Assembly: GCA_902786465.1 (NCBI GenBank)
Contig: CADACQ010000012.1
Location: forward strand, 24,562-88,561
From: an uncultured Eubacteriales bacterium
GTDB lineage: Bacteria; Bacillota; Clostridia; Christensenellales; CAG-138
Length of the DNA: 64,000 nucleotides
Direction of reading: 5' to 3'
How positions within the stretch are numbered: position 1 is the first letter of the stretch; the number at the start of each line of letters is the position of its first letter. Below, piece by piece: positions 52,279-61,315 of this stretch. Under the pieces are notes generated by a model that saw only the letters and a program-made list of their open reading frames with translations, was not told the origin of the DNA and did not search any database. A program made the translations under genes and the position numbers.

Positions 52279-54468
52279 TCAGGAACCAATGCCGATGACC
52301 TTCAGCATGTAGCCGCCGTCGGTGAGGAGCGTGTCGAGGTAGGTGGAAGGATCGCCGTAGTCGGGACCCCAGCCGGAGCCGTAGAACAGATCGTAGTTGC
52401 CCTTCTCACCAGTAGGCGCACGATAACCGGAGGCATAGAAGTCCTCAGTGGTGGTGGCCTCGATCAGCCGGAGCTCAACGTTCTCAGCGCCGAGAGTGGC
52501 TTCCATCTGGGTCTTCACAGCGTTGGCCTGGGCGATCTGAGCATCGGAAGCGCCGTAGTACACCACGGTGACAACGATGGGCCAGTTGACGGTGTCGCCC
52601 AGCTCTTCCTTGGCCTTGGCGAGAGCCGCCTTGGCCTCTTCGGGATGGAACCAACCATCGCACTGATCAGCCACGACGATGGGGCTGCCCAGCTTCTCCA
52701 GATAGTACTGGACCATCACGCCATACATGGTGCCGGCGGGGAAGGTGTGGCCTTCCTCATCGGTGTAGTCCTCAGAGAGCTGCACGAACTCGGGGTGAGT
52801 GTACATGTTGCGCAGAGAGGTGAGCTTCAGGTCTTCGCCGTTGGAAACAGCGTTGTAGGTGCCCTTGTCGAAGGCGAACAGGACAGCGCGGCGGAAGTTG
52901 ATGTTCTGCATGGCGGTGTCGGTGTCGATCTTCTGCTGCTCAGTCTTGCCGGAATCCACAGTGCCGGACTCCAGAGCGAAGGTGCCACGGTTCAGGTTGA
53001 GGCCGCCGAAGTAGGTGGTGGACTCAGTATCGGTGACGTAGGCGTACTTGTCGAAGTTGCCGTCTTCCTTGGCCTTGGCCAGGGTACCGGTGGACTCACG
53101 CAGACCAGCGGCGGCGTAGACGCCCTTCACGGCATCCTCATAGTAACCCAGGGGGTTCTCGCCGGCGTCCTTGACCCACTTGACGGAGTTGATCTTCACG
53201 GCATCGGGATTCCAGTAGTTCTCGTTCTTCACGACCAGGATCTCGGAGTCCTTCTGCAGGGTCCTGAGAAGGAAGGGGCCGCAGTAGACCTGGGAGGCCA
53301 CGTCCTCGGCCTTGCCGAAGGTGTAGGCGTTGGTGTCGACCACCGCGGCCTTGTACTCATCCACGCCGAACACGCCGCCGCGGGACTCATAGAAGTCCTT
53401 GCAGAGGGGCAGGAAGCAGGAGTAGGTGAGCATGGTCAGGAAGTAAGAGGTGGGCTGCTCGAGAGTGACAGTCAGGGTGTACTTGTCGGTGGCCTTGTAG
53501 CCAACGTCATCCCAGCTGCCGCCGTTCGCATAGTAATTGGTGCCGCCGACGATGACGCCGTCGATGAGCCACTCAAGGCCTTCCTGAGCATCCAGCATGT
53601 GACGCATACCGGCTTCGAAGTCGGCAGCGGTCACTTCGGCGTACTGCTGGCCCTCAGAGGTGTACCAGTACACACCGGGGCGGATGTGGAAGGTGTAGGT
53701 GAGGCCGTCCTCGGAAATCTCCCAGGACTCTGCCAGGGCGGGCTTCATCTGGCCCAGGTTGTTGTACTCAACCAGGCCGTCCACGCAGTTGACCGTGATC
53801 TCGGTATCGGACTGCATGGAGGTGTTCAGCCAGTCGATGGTGGCGGGAGCGGTGGAGAAGGTGGTGGTGTAGTCAGTCTGGATCTTGTGACCCTTGGCTT
53901 CCAAAATGGCAGCGGGATCATAGTCGGCCTCGCCCAGCAGAGCCTTGTTCCAAGCTTCCTTCAGCTCAGCGCGCTCTTCCTTGGTGATGAACTCGTCGGA
54001 GATGATCAGGCCCTTCAGACGATCGTCGTCGTTGCCCCACTGCACATAGGGGACGGTACGATAGGCGATACGGGTGATCTGATAGGCGCCGCCACGGGTG
54101 GTGGTGGGGATCATGACCGCCGCATCCAGCAAGCGGGCCTCGGCCTGAGCCATCAGGTTGAAGCGCTTGTTGAGGTCGGCCTGCTCGGCCTTGGCAGCGG
54201 CGTAGAACTCCTTGACCTCGCCCAAAGCAGCCTCGTAGCGCTCCTCGTCGTCGTGACGCTCGTACTTGACTTCAGCGGGCTCGGGCTCCTTCTCGGTTTC
54301 AGCGGGCTTCGCTTCTTCCTTCTTGGGAGCTTCCGTCGCCTTGCTGGTATCGACCGTCTCGATGGCGGGCTTGGTCTCAGCAGGCTTCGTCTCTTCCTTC
54401 TTCGTGCAGGCCACGGCCATGCTCAGCAGCATGACGATCGCCAGCATCAGTGCGAAGAATTTCTTCAT
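52279..54468 (-). CDS. Oligopeptide-binding lipoprotein OppA (copy 2)
   Basis: Substrate-binding protein of opp2, 729 residues. ATG 54468 (AGGAGG) gives MKKFFALMLAIVMLLSMAVAC with lipobox Cys. An Ala/Glu/Lys/Pro linker follows (~45 residues), then an N-terminal helical extension, then an SBP_bac_5-type domain (YTFHIRPGVYWYTSEG; LALNL region with DPSTYLD near the end). It is longer than typical OppA because of the linker and extension. Preceded by a consensus promoter and followed by a hairpin before oppB2. Confidence 0.92.
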   Translation of the reverse strand: MKKFFALMLAIVMLLSMAVACTKKEETKPAETKPAIETVDTSKATEAPKKEEAKPAETEKEPEPAEVKYERHDDEERYEAALGEVKEFYAAAKAEQADLNKRFNLMAQAEARLLDAAVMIPTTTRGGAYQITRIAYRTVPYVQWGNDDDRLKGLIISDEFITKEERAELKEAWNKALLGEADYDPAAILEAKGHKIQTDYTTTFSTAPATIDWLNTSMQSDTEITVNCVDGLVEYNNLGQMKPALAESWEISEDGLTYTFHIRPGVYWYTSEGQQYAEVTAADFEAGMRHMLDAQEGLEWLIDGVIVGGTNYYANGGSWDDVGYKATDKYTLTVTLEQPTSYFLTMLTYSCFLPLCKDFYESRGGVFGVDEYKAAVVDTNAYTFGKAEDVASQVYCGPFLLRTLQKDSEILVVKNENYWNPDAVKINSVKWVKDAGENPLGYYEDAVKGVYAAAGLRESTGTLAKAKEDGNFDKYAYVTDTESTTYFGGLNLNRGTFALESGTVDSGKTEQQKIDTDTAMQNINFRRAVLFAFDKGTYNAVSNGEDLKLTSLRNMYTHPEFVQLSEDYTDEEGHTFPAGTMYGVMVQYYLEKLGSPIVVADQCDGWFHPEEAKAALAKAKEELGDTVNWPIVVTVVYYGASDAQIAQANAVKTQMEATLGAENVELRLIEATTTEDFYASGYRAPTGEKGNYDLFYGSGWGPDYGDPSTYLDTLLTDGGYMLKVIGIGS

Positions 54469-54529
54469 TTGATTTTCCTCCTGTTTTGATTTGTACAGAA
54501 TCGTATAATATTCCTTTGTACAGGGACTT

Positions 54530-54558
54530 ATTATACATACATCCCCTCCGTTTGTCAA
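54530..54558 (-). promoter_or_regulatory. oppA2 promoter
   Basis: Perfect TTGACA (54558-54553), 17-bp spacer, TATAAT (54535-54530) on the minus strand. Direct repeats TTTGTACAG at 54490 and 54515 lie in the transcribed leader. The remaining upstream sequence (54560-54703) is AT-rich without a gene. Confidence 0.8.
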
Positions 54559-54703
54559 GGCAAAACGAAAGGGATGCGCTGCAAATTATTCCTTTTTTTC
54601 GCCGAAATTGGGTATTTTCCACTTATTTCCCCCGATTTGCGCCCGTTTTTCCGGCGACGTTCGTTGCAGGCCGGGCATTTTGCATCGTGCCCGTATAAGT
54701 CGA

Positions 54704-55936
54704 TCATTCATCGGGAGCTGCGGTAGCGGCTTCGATGGCGGCGATCCGCTGGCTGAGAGGCGGATGAGAGTATTCGAGAGCCACCAGGACGGGGGACGGG
54801 GACAGGTCGGAAAAGTTCTCCTTCGCCAGCTTTTTGAGGGCGCTGACCAGGGCGGGCCCGTAGCCCTCCTTCACCGCTTGACGGTCCGCCCGATACTCGG
54901 CCCGGCGGGAAAACCAGCTCATGACCAGGCCGAAGAGGGGCGAAAGCAGGGCGAACTCCACGGACAGCATGAGCAGCACCGCGAAGCCGTAGTTCACGCC
55001 CTCGAAGCCGAAGGGCCGGAAGATCTGCGGGTACCGCAGGGTGGCCCAAGCCAAGAGGCCCAGCACCAGCATCTGCAGGAAGGTGAGGATATGATTCTTC
55101 AGGGTGTCCTTGTGGAGGCCGTGGCCCATCTCGTGGGCGAAGACGGCCAGGATCTCGTCGGTGGTCATGGCCGCCACCAGGGTGTCGTAGAGGACGATGG
55201 TCTTCATCTTCCCGAAGCCCGTGAAGTAGGCGTTGGATTTGGTGGACCGGCGGGAGGCGTCCATGACCTGGATGGCCCGAACCTTATATCCGTTCTTCTC
55301 CAGGAGCTTTGTGATGCCCTCCTTCAGCTCCCCGTCGGCAAGGGGCGTGAACTTGTTGAAGATCTTGCTGAAGAAGGGGTAGAGGAAGGTGACGAACAGC
55401 AAGAACAGGGTGGCAAACGCCGCGAAGGCCAGGATGAGCCAGTCCCCGAAGCTCTTGTGGAGGCCCATGACCATGGAGGCGAGGCCCACCATCAGCCCGA
55501 ACTGCAGGATGAACTCCTTGACCTTGTCCCCGGCGAATGTCTTGGCCCGGGTGCGGTTGAAGCCGTACTTCTCCTCGATGTGCATGGTGTCGTACCAGGA
55601 GAAGGGGATGAGGAGCAGGGTCGCCAGGGCGCTGAGGAGCATCACCGCGAACAGCTGCCACCAGTCGCCCTGGGGGAACAGCCGGGCGAAGGCGGCATAG
55701 GCGTTGGTGAGGATCAGAACCAGATCGACGACGAAGCCCGCCGCGGAGGAAAGGATGCCGAAGCGGACCTTTTCCCCGTGGTAAGCCTTCCACTTCATAT
55801 AGGTGTCCGTATCGTACACGTCCGCCACGTTCTCAGGGATGGGGTTGCGGGCGGAGCGATAGCGAAGGATGTCCAGGAACAGCCCGTACAGGTATACCGC
55901 CCACAGGATGAAGACGGCGACAGCTTTGAAATCCAT
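54704..55936 (-). CDS. M48 family membrane metalloprotease (Ste24/CaaX protease 1-like)
   Basis: A 410-residue polytopic zinc protease. Seven or so membrane segments surround a cytosolic domain with HEMGHGLH (HExxH zinc motif, residues ~273-280) and, further on, ERAD-equivalent EYRADRQAVKEGYG supplying the third ligand Glu. Conserved FSRRAE and VMDASRRSTKSNAYFTGFG segments fit Ste24. In bacteria the role is usually general membrane-protein quality control. It is the last gene of a minus-strand run that begins with the MBL hydrolase. Confidence 0.9.
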   Translation of the reverse strand: MDFKAVAVFILWAVYLYGLFLDILRYRSARNPIPENVADVYDTDTYMKWKAYHGEKVRFGILSSAAGFVVDLVLILTNAYAAFARLFPQGDWWQLFAVMLLSALATLLLIPFSWYDTMHIEEKYGFNRTRAKTFAGDKVKEFILQFGLMVGLASMVMGLHKSFGDWLILAFAAFATLFLLFVTFLYPFFSKIFNKFTPLADGELKEGITKLLEKNGYKVRAIQVMDASRRSTKSNAYFTGFGKMKTIVLYDTLVAAMTTDEILAVFAHEMGHGLHKDTLKNHILTFLQMLVLGLLAWATLRYPQIFRPFGFEGVNYGFAVLLMLSVEFALLSPLFGLVMSWFSRRAEYRADRQAVKEGYGPALVSALKKLAKENFSDLSPSPVLVALEYSHPPLSQRIAAIEAATAAPDE

Positions 55937-55980
55937 AGAGTCCCTACCTTATTTTATATAATATACGGAATCCGGCTCCC

Positions 55981-57189
55981 TCAGTCCACCACGCCCAGGG
56001 GCGGCGGCACGTCGGTCCAATCCCAGCCCATGAGCTCGGAGACGGTGCCGAAGGTCCAGCCCCGCGCCTGCAGCTCCTCGATGATGGGCTTGAGGTAGAC
56101 GTGCATGGTGTCGGCCCCGTTGTGGAACAGGATGATGTCCCCGGGCTGCACCTCCTTCAGGACCAGGTCCCGGATCATGGGGCCGGTCCAGCCGTTGGTG
56201 GCGTCCTTGGCCGTCTGGCCCCACATGATGACCTCATAGCCCAGATACCGGGTGATGGAATTCACCTTGGCGTTGCGTCCGCCGTAGGGAGGCCGCATCA
56301 GGTGGGTGATGTAGCCGTGGTTCTGGTAGAGGGTTCGGCTCACCTGGGTGATCTCCTTGATGATGGTGTCGGGCGGCAGCTCGGAAAGGTGCAGATGGTT
56401 TTGGGTATGGTTCCCGATCTCGTGGCCGTCCGCCAGCATCTTCTCGATCCAGGGGCCGTGGTTCCCCGCCCATCCGCCGGTCATGAAGAAGGTCACGTGG
56501 ATGCCGTAGGATCGAAGGGTGTCCAGCAGCCAGTCGGTGTTCTGCTCCCCGTAGGCGCAATCGAAGGTCAGGGCCACCATCTTGTCTTCCCGCTGATAGT
56601 TGCCCAACGTGGGCTCGTAGGTCTTGTCCACCACCGCTACGTACCGGCTGTGGATGGGATACTCCTTATCCTTCGTGTATAGATACAGGGTCGTGCGCAC
56701 CGGAGCGCCTTCGGGAAGGGTCACCAGGATGTCGTTCTTTCCGGCCCGAAGCTTTCCGGACCCCACCACGGTCCCGTCCTCCAGCCGCACCTCCACCGTC
56801 GTGCCGGCGGCCAGGGACTTGTTGTCGGCTGATACCGTTCCCTGCCGCCCGGGGGTCAGTATCCGAAACTCATCCGTGAACATCGCCCCCGGTTCCGGCG
56901 TGGCCGTAGGCTGCGGCGTGGGGGTCGGCGTAGGCGTCGGCGTAGGGGTCGGCGTAGGCGTGGGCTCCGGTGTGGGGATCGACGTCGGCATAGGCGTGGG
57001 CTCCGGCGTGGGCGGCATGGTCAACGCCACCGTCTGCACCTCCTGGCTCGGAGCCACTGTCACAGTCGGGGCCGACGTGACGGCAGGCTGCTCCCCCGCC
57101 TCCGTCTCCTGCGCTTTTTTAGCGCAGGCGAAGGCAAAGGGCACCAGCAGCAGCATAAGGAGCGCGACGAACCGTCGTATCTGTTTCAT
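55981..57189 (-). CDS. Polysaccharide deacetylase (PdaA/NodB type) lipoprotein
   Basis: Likely removes N-acetyl groups from peptidoglycan or another surface glycan. A lipoprotein signal (MKQIRRFVALLMLLLVPFAF, Cys-Ala lipobox) is followed by a long Pro/Thr linker (TPTPTP repeats) and a Gln-rich beta domain. The NodB domain then has motif 1 ALTFDCAYGEQ, motif 2 HEIGNHTQNH, motif 3 RPPYGGRN and late motifs (GDIILFHNGA). In motif 1 the second Asp of the usual TFDDG is Cys, a substitution at a metal ligand. 402 residues. Neighbours include a DUF885 lipoprotein. Confidence 0.86.
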   Translation of the reverse strand: MKQIRRFVALLMLLLVPFAFACAKKAQETEAGEQPAVTSAPTVTVAPSQEVQTVALTMPPTPEPTPMPTSIPTPEPTPTPTPTPTPTPTPTPQPTATPEPGAMFTDEFRILTPGRQGTVSADNKSLAAGTTVEVRLEDGTVVGSGKLRAGKNDILVTLPEGAPVRTTLYLYTKDKEYPIHSRYVAVVDKTYEPTLGNYQREDKMVALTFDCAYGEQNTDWLLDTLRSYGIHVTFFMTGGWAGNHGPWIEKMLADGHEIGNHTQNHLHLSELPPDTIIKEITQVSRTLYQNHGYITHLMRPPYGGRNAKVNSITRYLGYEVIMWGQTAKDATNGWTGPMIRDLVLKEVQPGDIILFHNGADTMHVYLKPIIEELQARGWTFGTVSELMGWDWTDVPPPLGVVD

Positions 57190-57208
57190 ACGTTTTTCTC
57201 CCGATCGA

Positions 57209-59113
57209 TCACTGTTCCTTTTCCCACTGTTCTAAGCGCTCCGCCAGGAGGTTGAAATAGGTGGGGCCATAGTTCAGGTACTGGGTGTCGAAGACCTTCT
57301 GATCATACTTCCTGCCGAGAGCCTTTTGGGCGTTGTCGTGCAGGTCGATGATCCGGGCGTAGCCATAGGCGTAGGGGATGCCGTAGAAGGGGTTGCCCAC
57401 GATGAAGGTATCGTAATACTTCTTCCTGAACACGTCCTGCGTCACCCGGAAGTATCCGTTGAAGGTACGATAGGCGTCGATGAACCGATCGCCGAAGTAG
57501 TTCACCCTAATGCTCAGATAGAACAGCAAGGCGTAGAAGATGATGCTGTTGGTATGGTCCAGCACCAGGTCGTAGGTGTTGAACTTGCTGCCGCAGTTCA
57601 GGGCGAAGAGCCGTTCGGAATACTGGCTCCAGGCCTCGGAATAGGCCGTGCCCTGGATCAGCTGCTGGCTCAGGCTCAAACCCGGCATGGACCGATGGTA
57701 CATGTACTGATACAGGTGGCCGTTGAAGCCCTCGTGAGCCAGGGTGGAGATCAGGTTGTCCAGGTTCTCCGGATCGGCCACCACGATGTGGTTGATCTGC
57801 CACTCGTCGAAGGGGGCCACCAGGTAGAAGGCCGTGGAACGGCCCTCCCGCAATTCAGAGGGCATGTCCTCATACTCCACCTCCACCTCGGGGATGGGGG
57901 GCAGCAGGGGGTCCAGCACCGACTTCAGGTAGGCGATGTTGTCGTCCAACGAACCTGCGGAAGTGACCGTCGGCTGATCGCCGCCGTGCTTGTAGGCGTC
58001 GGAATATAGATCGATGGTCTTGGTCAGGCTTTCGTAGAGCAGATTGGCCACGGTCTTGGGGTCCGCTTCCTCGCTGCAGCGGTTCTTGAGCTGATAGGCG
58101 AACCAGCGAAGATATTTCTCGTCCCCGGTGGCCTTCACGCCCTTGGCTTCCCGGCAGTAGGGCCGAAGGGCTTCCAATCCCTCCTTCAGGTCCAGATAGG
58201 CCTGATAATAGTCGTTGGTGACCAGGGCCACGTTCCTTTCCTCGTAGGCCTGGATCTCCTCCTGGGTCAGCCCCTCCACCTTGGCCACCCGCTCGTTGAA
58301 CAGGGGGATCAGGAAGCTGGTCTCCCGGGCCTCTAGAATGGGATTGATGTCGTTTTTGATGACGGCGTCCAGACTGCCCTCGGGCATGAAGATGTTCAGC
58401 ACCTCCGCCCGATACCGCTCATACTCCAGCAGCTCGCCGAAGAACCGGGGCAGGTCGGCCATAAGGGTCAGATAGTCCTCCACGTCCTGCTTGGTCCTCA
58501 GCTCATAGAACCAGAACACGATGGGGATGTCCGTCTGGATGCCGGTGAGCTCCGTCAGCGGCTCGTAGTAGCCGTAGAACTCCTCGCCCTCCAGCTCCCA
58601 CTGGCAGTACTGGTACAGGGTGTCGAAGGCCATCTTGTCCTGGTCGGACAGGGTGCTCTGATCCACCGCGTCCATACGGCGCAGGGTGTTCTCGATGAAC
58701 ACGTACCACTCCCGATCCGGGTCCTCCTTGTAGGTGCCCAAGGAGCGCTCCACGCTGTCGTAGTCGATGCCGTAGGCAGCCGGGTCCTTCACCAGCTGAT
58801 GGAGGCTGGTGATATCGGTCTTCAGGTACTCCCGGAAGAAGTCCATGTCGATGTCCGCCCAGTTCTGAGGCGGCAGGGGCTCCGGCGAGGGGGTGGGCTC
58901 CGCCGTAGGTTCGGGGGTCTCCGTAGGCTCTGCGGTGGGCTCCGCCGTGGGGCCTTCCGTGGGGAGAGGCTCCGGCGTGACGGCCGGGGCCACCGTGCTC
59001 TTTTCGGTAGGCGCGGCGGTCTCGGCGGCTTTCCGGCTCTTTACCCGGATGCAGCCTGTCAGGCTCAGCAGCACCATGATGATGGCCAGCAGCAGAGAGA
59101 TGGTTCGTTTCAT
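57209..59113 (-). CDS. DUF885-family lipoprotein, putative zinc-dependent peptidase
   Basis: A 634-residue exported protein. ATG 59113 (AAGGAGA site) gives a lipoprotein signal (LLLAIIMVLLSLTGC). A Pro/Thr/Glu linker of about 60 residues is followed by the helical DUF885 domain, related to thermolysin-like carboxypeptidases. The conserved HEGFNGHLYQ (HExxxxH-like), EAWSQYSE and GNPFYGIPYAYGY segments are visible. Catalytic function is inferred from distant similarity and not proven. It lies 20 bp before the deacetylase on the same strand. Confidence 0.8.
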   Translation of the reverse strand: MKRTISLLLAIIMVLLSLTGCIRVKSRKAAETAAPTEKSTVAPAVTPEPLPTEGPTAEPTAEPTETPEPTAEPTPSPEPLPPQNWADIDMDFFREYLKTDITSLHQLVKDPAAYGIDYDSVERSLGTYKEDPDREWYVFIENTLRRMDAVDQSTLSDQDKMAFDTLYQYCQWELEGEEFYGYYEPLTELTGIQTDIPIVFWFYELRTKQDVEDYLTLMADLPRFFGELLEYERYRAEVLNIFMPEGSLDAVIKNDINPILEARETSFLIPLFNERVAKVEGLTQEEIQAYEERNVALVTNDYYQAYLDLKEGLEALRPYCREAKGVKATGDEKYLRWFAYQLKNRCSEEADPKTVANLLYESLTKTIDLYSDAYKHGGDQPTVTSAGSLDDNIAYLKSVLDPLLPPIPEVEVEYEDMPSELREGRSTAFYLVAPFDEWQINHIVVADPENLDNLISTLAHEGFNGHLYQYMYHRSMPGLSLSQQLIQGTAYSEAWSQYSERLFALNCGSKFNTYDLVLDHTNSIIFYALLFYLSIRVNYFGDRFIDAYRTFNGYFRVTQDVFRKKYYDTFIVGNPFYGIPYAYGYARIIDLHDNAQKALGRKYDQKVFDTQYLNYGPTYFNLLAERLEQWEKEQ

Positions 59114-59136
59114 GCTCTTGTCTCCTTTTCCGTCTG

Positions 59137-59613
59137 TCATTTATGATAGGTCTCGTGATTCAGTATCTTAAAGCTCCGATAGAGCTGCTCCAGCAGCACC
59201 AGTCGAGCCAGCCGATGGGGCAGCGTCAGCTTCGACAGGGAAAGCTCCTCGTCGGCCCTGGCGATCGCCTCCCGGGAGAGGCCCAGGGAGCCGCCGATGA
59301 GGAAGGTCACGTTCTTCCCCCGGTCCCGAAGGGCGCCGATCCGCTCCGCCAGGCCCTCGGAGGTGTAGGCCCTGCCCGTGACCGTCAGGGCGATCACGTG
59401 GTCCCGGGGATCGAGGAGCGACAGCAGCCGCTTCCCCTCCCGCTCCTTCACCTGTTCCTCCTGGGCCGGGGACAGGGCTTCCGGCGCCTTCTCGTCCGCC
59501 GCCTCCCGCACGCTCAACGTGCAGTAGCGCATCAGGCGCTTTTGGTATTCCCCACAGCCCTCCTCGAAGAACCGGTCCTTCAGCTTGCCCACGGCTAAGA
59601 TCGTGACGTTCAT
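59137..59613 (-). CDS. rlmH: 23S rRNA pseudouridine-1915 N3-methyltransferase RlmH
   Basis: Methylates m3-pseudouridine 1915 in helix 69 of 23S rRNA, using SAM on assembled ribosomes. It is 158 residues with the SPOUT-family trefoil end (FLIGGSLGLS...LTLPHRLARLVLLEQLYRSF) and N-terminal VGKLKDRFFEEGCGEYQKRL. Its ATG overlaps the stop of the MBL-fold gene by 4 bp (ATGA), a common synteny with yycJ/walJ. Confidence 0.96.
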   Translation of the reverse strand: MNVTILAVGKLKDRFFEEGCGEYQKRLMRYCTLSVREAADEKAPEALSPAQEEQVKEREGKRLLSLLDPRDHVIALTVTGRAYTSEGLAERIGALRDRGKNVTFLIGGSLGLSREAIARADEELSLSKLTLPHRLARLVLLEQLYRSFKILNHETYHK

Positions 59614-60398
59614 GCGACCTCAAAGATGCCCGTAGGCTCGCTGCGCTGGGCGAGGGCAATGCTGATGGCCTCGTCGGGGATGCCGTTGTCCCGCAGGACC
59701 CCCCGCACCGTGGCCACGGCCAGGGGCGGGAAGTTGTTCTCCGCCGACAGGTGGCCCAATATCAGGTGCTTCACGCCCCGCTCATAGAGGGCCGCCGCCG
59801 CCTTGCCGCAGTCCTCGTTGCACAGGTGCCCCCGGCCGGAGAGGATGCGCTGCTTCAGGGAATAGGGGTAGGGCCCGGCCATGAGCATGTCCACGTCGTG
59901 GTTGGCTTCGAGGAGCAGCACCGAGCAGCCGGACAGCACCTCGATGATCCGCTTGTCCACGTGCCCCAGGTCCGTGCACACGCCGCACTTGTTCTCCCCG
60001 TCGAAGAGGGTGAAGCCCACGGAATGGGCCGCATCGTGGGGGGTGGTGAAGGGGAAGATGCGCAGCCGCCCCAGGTACATGTCCTTGTCGCTCTCGAACA
60101 CGCACCGCTCCGAAGGGTACACCCCCATGAGGGCCGTCTCCATGGCGCCCCAGGTGTCCGCGTTGGCGTACACGGGGATATGGTACTTCCGGGAGAGCAC
60201 GGCGATGCCCCGGATATGGTCGATATGCTCGTGGGTCACCAAGATGGCGTCCAGGTTCCGGGGGTCCGCCCCTACCTGGGTCATGAGCTCCGTGATCCGG
60301 CGGCAGGAGACCCCGGCGTCGATGAGCAGCCGGGCGTTCCCGGCTTCGATATAGGTGGCGTTTCCCGAGGAACCGCTGCACAGGGGCACAAAACGCAT
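59610..60398 (-). CDS. MBL-fold hydrolase, WalJ/YycJ-like
   Basis: A 262-residue metallo-beta-lactamase-fold protein, possibly an exonuclease linked to DNA replication/repair and cell-wall control. The HxHxDH motif is THEHIDHIRGI, with further ligands in FTTPHDAAHSVG, TDLGHVDKR and LGHLSAENN. GGAGGTG lies just before the ATG at 60398; an ATG 12 nt upstream would overlap it. The next gene, rlmH, overlaps by 4 bp. The promoter is divergent from ispE's. Confidence 0.88.
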   Translation of the reverse strand: MRFVPLCSGSSGNATYIEAGNARLLIDAGVSCRRITELMTQVGADPRNLDAILVTHEHIDHIRGIAVLSRKYHIPVYANADTWGAMETALMGVYPSERCVFESDKDMYLGRLRIFPFTTPHDAAHSVGFTLFDGENKCGVCTDLGHVDKRIIEVLSGCSVLLLEANHDVDMLMAGPYPYSLKQRILSGRGHLCNEDCGKAAAALYERGVKHLILGHLSAENNFPPLAVATVRGVLRDNGIPDEAISIALAQRSEPTGIFEVA

Positions 60399-60421
60399 AT
60401 ACACCTCCAATGTAATAAATT

Positions 60422-60477
60422 AGTATAGCACAACTTTTCAAAGGACGCTACCCTGCAGCGAAAACTTGTGCTATACT
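60422..60477. promoter_or_regulatory. Symmetric divergent promoters of the MBL hydrolase and ispE
   Basis: An exact 11-bp inverted repeat GTATAGCACAA (60423-60433) / TTGTGCTATAC (60466-60476) places TGCTATACT extended -10 elements on both strands (60422-60427 minus, 60472-60477 plus). No good -35 is visible. The plus -10 ends 7 nt before the ispE ATG. Confidence 0.65.
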
Positions 60478-60484
60478 CTTTTTC

Positions 60485-61306
60485 ATGGAACGTGTAGAAG
60501 AAAAGGCGTACGCCAAACTGAATCTCGCTTTGGGCGTCCTCTACAAGCGGATGGACGGTTATCACGCCCTGGACACCCTCATGCAGACCGTGAGCCTCTA
60601 TGATCGGATCACCGTGACCCCTTCCAAGACTGTGGAGGTCCACGTCACCGGCGCCGAGCTGCCCTTCGAGAACACCATGTACAGGGCCGCCGCGGCCTAT
60701 CAGCGGCTCTCCGGCAAGGGGGTCTTCGTCACCTGCGAGAAGCGGCTGCCCTCGGAGGCGGGCATGGGCGGCGGGTCCGCAGACGCGGCGGCGGTGCTCC
60801 GGGGCCTGCAGCGGCTCCACCGGATGCTGACGGACAAGGAGATCCGGGAGATCGCCCTCCAGGTGGGGGCGGACGTGCCCTTCTGTCTGCAGGGGGGGCT
60901 GTGCCGGTGCGAAGGCGTGGGGGAGATCCTGACGCCGGTGGTGGGGCCCACCCTCCATTTCGCCATCGTGAAGCCCCCCAAAGGCGTGTCCACCAAGGCC
61001 CTGTTCCAAAGCCTGGCCCTGCCCCGGAAGCGGGTGGAGACGGTCCGGTGCCTGGCGAAGCTGGGACAGAACGATCTTCCCGGCGCGGCCGCCTATATGG
61101 AGAACGCTCTCGAGGCTCCGGCCATCGAACTGGTCCCCGAGATCGGCGAGATCAAGACCGCCCTGCTCCAAAGGGGTGCTTTCGCCGCCTCCATGACCGG
61201 CAGCGGCTCCGCCGTGTTCGGGTTGTTTGAAAGTGAGGAACAGGCGCAAAACGCGCTTTTGGGTTTCCCGGAGGACTATTACACGGCATATTGCCATAGT
61301 GTTTGA
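60485..61306 (+). CDS. ispE: 4-diphosphocytidyl-2-C-methyl-D-erythritol kinase
   Basis: Phosphorylates CDP-ME between the two reactions of IspDF. It is 273 residues. GHMP-kinase blocks are in order: KAYAKLNLALGVLYKR (N-terminal substrate site), ATP loop LPSEAGMGGGSADAAAVL, VGADVPFCLQGG and the C-terminal ASMTGSGSAVFGLFE. The ATG lies 7 nt after a TATACT -10, leaving no room for a ribosome site, so the transcript may be leaderless. The ECF S-component gene follows after 9 bp. Confidence 0.96.
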   Translation: MERVEEKAYAKLNLALGVLYKRMDGYHALDTLMQTVSLYDRITVTPSKTVEVHVTGAELPFENTMYRAAAAYQRLSGKGVFVTCEKRLPSEAGMGGGSADAAAVLRGLQRLHRMLTDKEIREIALQVGADVPFCLQGGLCRCEGVGEILTPVVGPTLHFAIVKPPKGVSTKALFQSLALPRKRVETVRCLAKLGQNDLPGAAAYMENALEAPAIELVPEIGEIKTALLQRGAFAASMTGSGSAVFGLFESEEQAQNALLGFPEDYYTAYCHSV

Positions 61307-61315
61307 GGAGGAAAT

